A stretch of 64,000 nucleotides of DNA, from contig CASFGA010000008.1 of the NCBI GenBank assembly GCA_949294185.1, positions 62,001 through 126,000 on the forward strand, read 5' to 3'. The notes under the pieces were generated by a model. That model worked only from the letters and a program-made list of their open reading frames with translations. It did no database searches and was not told the DNA's origin. Positions within the stretch are counted from its first letter, which is position 1; each line of letters starts with the position of its first letter. Positions 60,251 to 64,000 of this stretch are shown in pieces. This DNA comes from an uncultured Bacteroides sp. Lineage in GTDB: Bacteria; Bacteroidota; Bacteroidia; Bacteroidales; Bacteroidaceae. The position numbers were made by a program, and so were the translations under genes.

Positions 60251-61387
60251 TTATCTTACGAAGTCGAACGAAGCGTCCCAGTCTTTCCATACCGGTTCGC
60301 GCCCCAAAGACTTCAGGGCATGTTCCACTTCCACCGCCGTGCGGTCGTCGCTGATATGGAATTGTTCCAAAGCTTGGGGATAAGTATAATATCCGCCCGG
60401 CTCGGTCTTGCTTTCGGCACTCATGGTCGTTACGCCCAGTGAAGCCATGTGGTCGCGGATGTATGCCGGTTCGCGGGTGGAATAGGATATGTCGACATCG
60501 TGGTCGAATATGCGCATGGCGAAAGTAACTTGGGCAAGCTCCTTGTCGCTCATGATGACATTCGGTTGGAATCCTTCGTTCTCGGCCGGACGCATGCGGG
60601 GGAAGTTCACGCTGTATTTCGTTTTCCAGTAATGCTTTTGCAGGTAGCGCAAATGGTAAGCCATCATCGTAACATCAGTCCGCCAGTCTTCAAGTCCGAT
60701 CAGTACGCCCATGCCGATGGAGTGAACTCCTGCCTGCCCCATACGGTCGAAGCCGTTGACGCGCCATTCGAACTTCGATTTCATGCCGCGCGGATGATAA
60801 ACATTATAGCGTGCCTTGTTGTATGTCTCCTGAAAGCAGATTACACCGTTCATCCCATGCTTGGTTAGTTCGGCATATTCTTCGGTCTTGAGTGGCATTA
60901 CCTCTATCTTCAGGTTGGAGAAGTAAGGCTTGGCCAGGTCGAGAGCCTTGGCCAGATACGGCACTCCCGCCTTGGCCGGATTTTCGCCGGTTACGATCAG
61001 CAGGTTTTCAAACGGGCCCAGTTTCTTGATGGCCTTGTATTCGTTTTCTATTTCCTCTGGTGTAAGGATGGTACGGGCCATCGGATTGCTGATATGGAAT
61101 CCGCAATATACACAGGAGTTGGTGCACGAGTTGGTAAGATACAAAGGTATGAACATGGATACGGTCTTGCCGAAGCGTTCTTCGGTATACTTGCGGCTGA
61201 GCCGTGCCATCGGTTCGAGATACTTTTCGGCAGCCGGAGAAACCAGTGCCATGAAGTCGTCCACATCGCAGCGTTCCTTCTCAAGTGCGCGGAGCACATC
61301 GGCTTCGGTTTTGGCATTGATGGCGCGGGTGGTTTCTTCCCAGTCTATTTTTTCTAATTCTTCGCTGAACATTTTATGAATGAACAA
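60251..61387 (-). CDS. thiH: 2-iminoacetate synthase ThiH
   Basis: This 378-residue radical SAM enzyme has the cluster motif CTNSCVYCGF (about residues 92-101). The ThiH-specific YHPRG and SVNFPRMRPA segments follow. It cleaves tyrosine to p-cresol and dehydroglycine, the anaerobic source of the thiazole nitrogen and carbon; use of ThiH rather than ThiO fits an anaerobe. It follows thiC by 57 bp. That gap holds an imperfect inverted repeat (ATCAATGGCGG at about 61400 and CCGCTATTGAT at about 61433). Confidence 0.95.
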   Translation of the reverse strand: MFIHKMFSEELEKIDWEETTRAINAKTEADVLRALEKERCDVDDFMALVSPAAEKYLEPMARLSRKYTEERFGKTVSMFIPLYLTNSCTNSCVYCGFHISNPMARTILTPEEIENEYKAIKKLGPFENLLIVTGENPAKAGVPYLAKALDLAKPYFSNLKIEVMPLKTEEYAELTKHGMNGVICFQETYNKARYNVYHPRGMKSKFEWRVNGFDRMGQAGVHSIGMGVLIGLEDWRTDVTMMAYHLRYLQKHYWKTKYSVNFPRMRPAENEGFQPNVIMSDKELAQVTFAMRIFDHDVDISYSTREPAYIRDHMASLGVTTMSAESKTEPGGYYTYPQALEQFHISDDRTAVEVEHALKSLGREPVWKDWDASFDFVR

Positions 61388-61444
61388 TTAAAGGTTAATG
61401 ATCAATGGCGGCTATGTATGGATACCATATCCGCTATTGATTTT

Positions 61445-63151
<1,707 letters not shown>

Positions 63152-63159
63152 TTAGATTG

Positions 63160-63933
63160 TCAGTTGAGAAATGCGGTTAAAGGAGATGAGGCGGAAGCTT
63201 CGAAGCTTGCGGTCTGGATGCCCAATCCGGCTTCGTAGGCGCGACGGCCTGCAATGACGGCTTCTTTAAAGGCGACAGCCATTTCTTCCGGATTGCCTGC
63301 TACGGCAATGGCCGTATTGACCAGACAGGCTGCTGCACCCATCTCCATTGCTTCGGCCGCATGGCTCGGTGCACCGATTCCCGCATCCACTACCACCGGC
63401 ACGTTGCTCTGCTCGATGATGATGCGCAGAAAGTCGCGTGTCTGCAATCCCTTGTTGGTGCCGATAGGGGCGGCAAGCGGCATGACTGTGGCGGCTCCCG
63501 CTTCCTCCAGACGCTTGCAGAGCGTAGGGTCGGCCTGACAGTACGGAAGTACAACGAAGCCCAGTTTTACCAGTTCCTCCGTAGCCTTCAGTGTTTCGGT
63601 GGAGTCGGGAAGAAGGTAGCGCGGGTCAGGATGGATTTCAAGTTTCAGCCAATTCGTGCCGAAAGCTTCACGGGCCATCTGTGCGGCGAATACGGCTTCT
63701 TCCGCCGTGCGCACTCCCGAAGTGTTGGGGAGAAGCTGGATATGCGGGTGAACGATATGCTTCAGCATGTCGTCTTCCTTGTCGTTCAGTTCGATACGTT
63801 TCATGGCTACGGTAACCATTTCTGTGTCCGAGGCAAGTATTGCCTTTTCCATCATCTCGTTTGAGTTGAATTTGCCGGTTCCCAAGAACAGGCGAGAGCC
63901 GAATTCCTTTCCGGCGATTATCAGTTTTTCCAT
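63160..63933 (-). CDS. thiG: Thiazole synthase ThiG
   Basis: This 257-residue TIM-barrel enzyme has the N-terminal [12 protein letters not shown], the [13 protein letters not shown] segment and the phosphate-binding [20 protein letters not shown]. It builds the thiazole from ThiS-thiocarboxylate, deoxyxylulose 5-phosphate and dehydroglycine. It is the first complete gene of the visible thi cluster and is followed directly by thiC. Confidence 0.97.
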   Translation of the reverse strand: MEKLIIAGKEFGSRLFLGTGKFNSNEMMEKAILASDTEMVTVAMKRIELNDKEDDMLKHIVHPHIQLLPNTSGVRTAEEAVFAAQMAREAFGTNWLKLEIHPDPRYLLPDSTETLKATEELVKLGFVVLPYCQADPTLCKRLEEAGAATVMPLAAPIGTNKGLQTRDFLRIIIEQSNVPVVVDAGIGAPSHAAEAMEMGAAACLVNTAIAVAGNPEEMAVAFKEAVIAGRRAYEAGLGIQTASFEASASSPLTAFLN

Positions 63934-63968
63934 TGTCGTATATTCTTTTTATTGTTGATTGTTCAGTT

Positions 63969-63998
63969 TCAGACGGTGGGAATGGACAGGATGCGCCG
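63969..63998 (-). CDS. Possible C-terminal end of an upstream thi gene, cut by the window edge
   Basis: On the minus strand a frame from 63998 ends with TGA at 63971-63969, 35 bp before thiG. It would be the tail of a further upstream gene, with thiE or thiS the usual candidates. It does not end in Gly-Gly, so it is not ThiS. An alternative frame runs to a TAA closer to thiG, so the assignment is uncertain. Confidence 0.25.
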   Translation of the reverse strand, partial: RRILSIPTV

Positions 63999-64000
63999 TG

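Overview
The window is a chromosomal stretch from a gut-type Bacteroidales bacterium, most likely Bacteroides or Phocaeicola. The basis is tandem SusC/SusD pairs, Bacteroidetes-type promoters (-33 TTTG-like and -7 TAnnTTTG) seen repeatedly about 20 bp apart, weak Shine-Dalgarno sequences, many outer-membrane lipoproteins, and a methylmalonyl-CoA decarboxylase operon. I see no rRNA, tRNA, CRISPR, insertion sequence or prophage. Most of it is ordinary chromosomal backbone.

Layout. 1-4.9 kb: the end of an M13 metallopeptidase, then leftward genes for an FAD-dependent dehydrogenase, RadA and MltG. 5.2-11.5 kb: a secreted GH51 arabinofuranosidase, then an outer-membrane porin followed by pstSCAB for phosphate uptake. 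11.7-15.2 kb: a small membrane protein and pyruvate formate-lyase with its activase. 15.4-19.9 kb: mazG, an S37-like peptidase and a CPA2 antiporter. 20.2-33.9 kb: a compact xylan-utilisation locus (SusC/SusD, SusC/SusD, a surface-glycan-binding-type lipoprotein, a GH10 xylanase) with a repeat array upstream. 34.0-36.3 kb: maf, a KdsC-like phosphatase, a DUF2520 protein and a small membrane protein. 36.4-42.3 kb: a FemAB/GNAT-like protein, then methylmalonyl-CoA epimerase and the sodium-pumping decarboxylase. 42.4-48.7 kb: a solitary amylase-type C-terminal domain, a DNA-repair-type radical SAM protein, an EamA transporter, a Fur-family regulator, Hsp20, SIMPL, a BadF/GlcNAc-kinase-like protein and SlyD. 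48.7-54.9 kb: a Tricorn-like S41 protease, a small membrane-stress trio, a SPOR lipoprotein and a PCMD-like protein. 55.0-58.7 kb: an unknown membrane protein, a B12-binding radical SAM protein and prs. 58.8-64 kb: thiamine genes thiG-thiC-thiH-thiF-thiE on the minus strand.

How they work together. The GH51 enzyme and the xylan locus fit arabinoxylan degradation. Pyruvate formate-lyase and the methylmalonyl-CoA genes belong to mixed-acid/propionate fermentation, the latter conserving energy as a sodium gradient. The porin and Pst genes form a two-membrane phosphate route.

No clearly undescribed multigene system is visible. The most interesting signals are regulatory: three TGTWACR heptads exactly 20 bp apart before the first xylan susC; a sigma-54-like -24/-12 element with three upstream direct repeats before hsp20; a perfect 7-5-7 palindrome in the promoter of the Fur-family gene; and several long hairpins in intergenic DNA. 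At gene level, notable points are a lamin-tail domain fused to the small decarboxylase subunit, an isolated neopullulanase-type C-terminal domain with its own promoter, and a ThiF-like enzyme lacking zinc-site cysteines.
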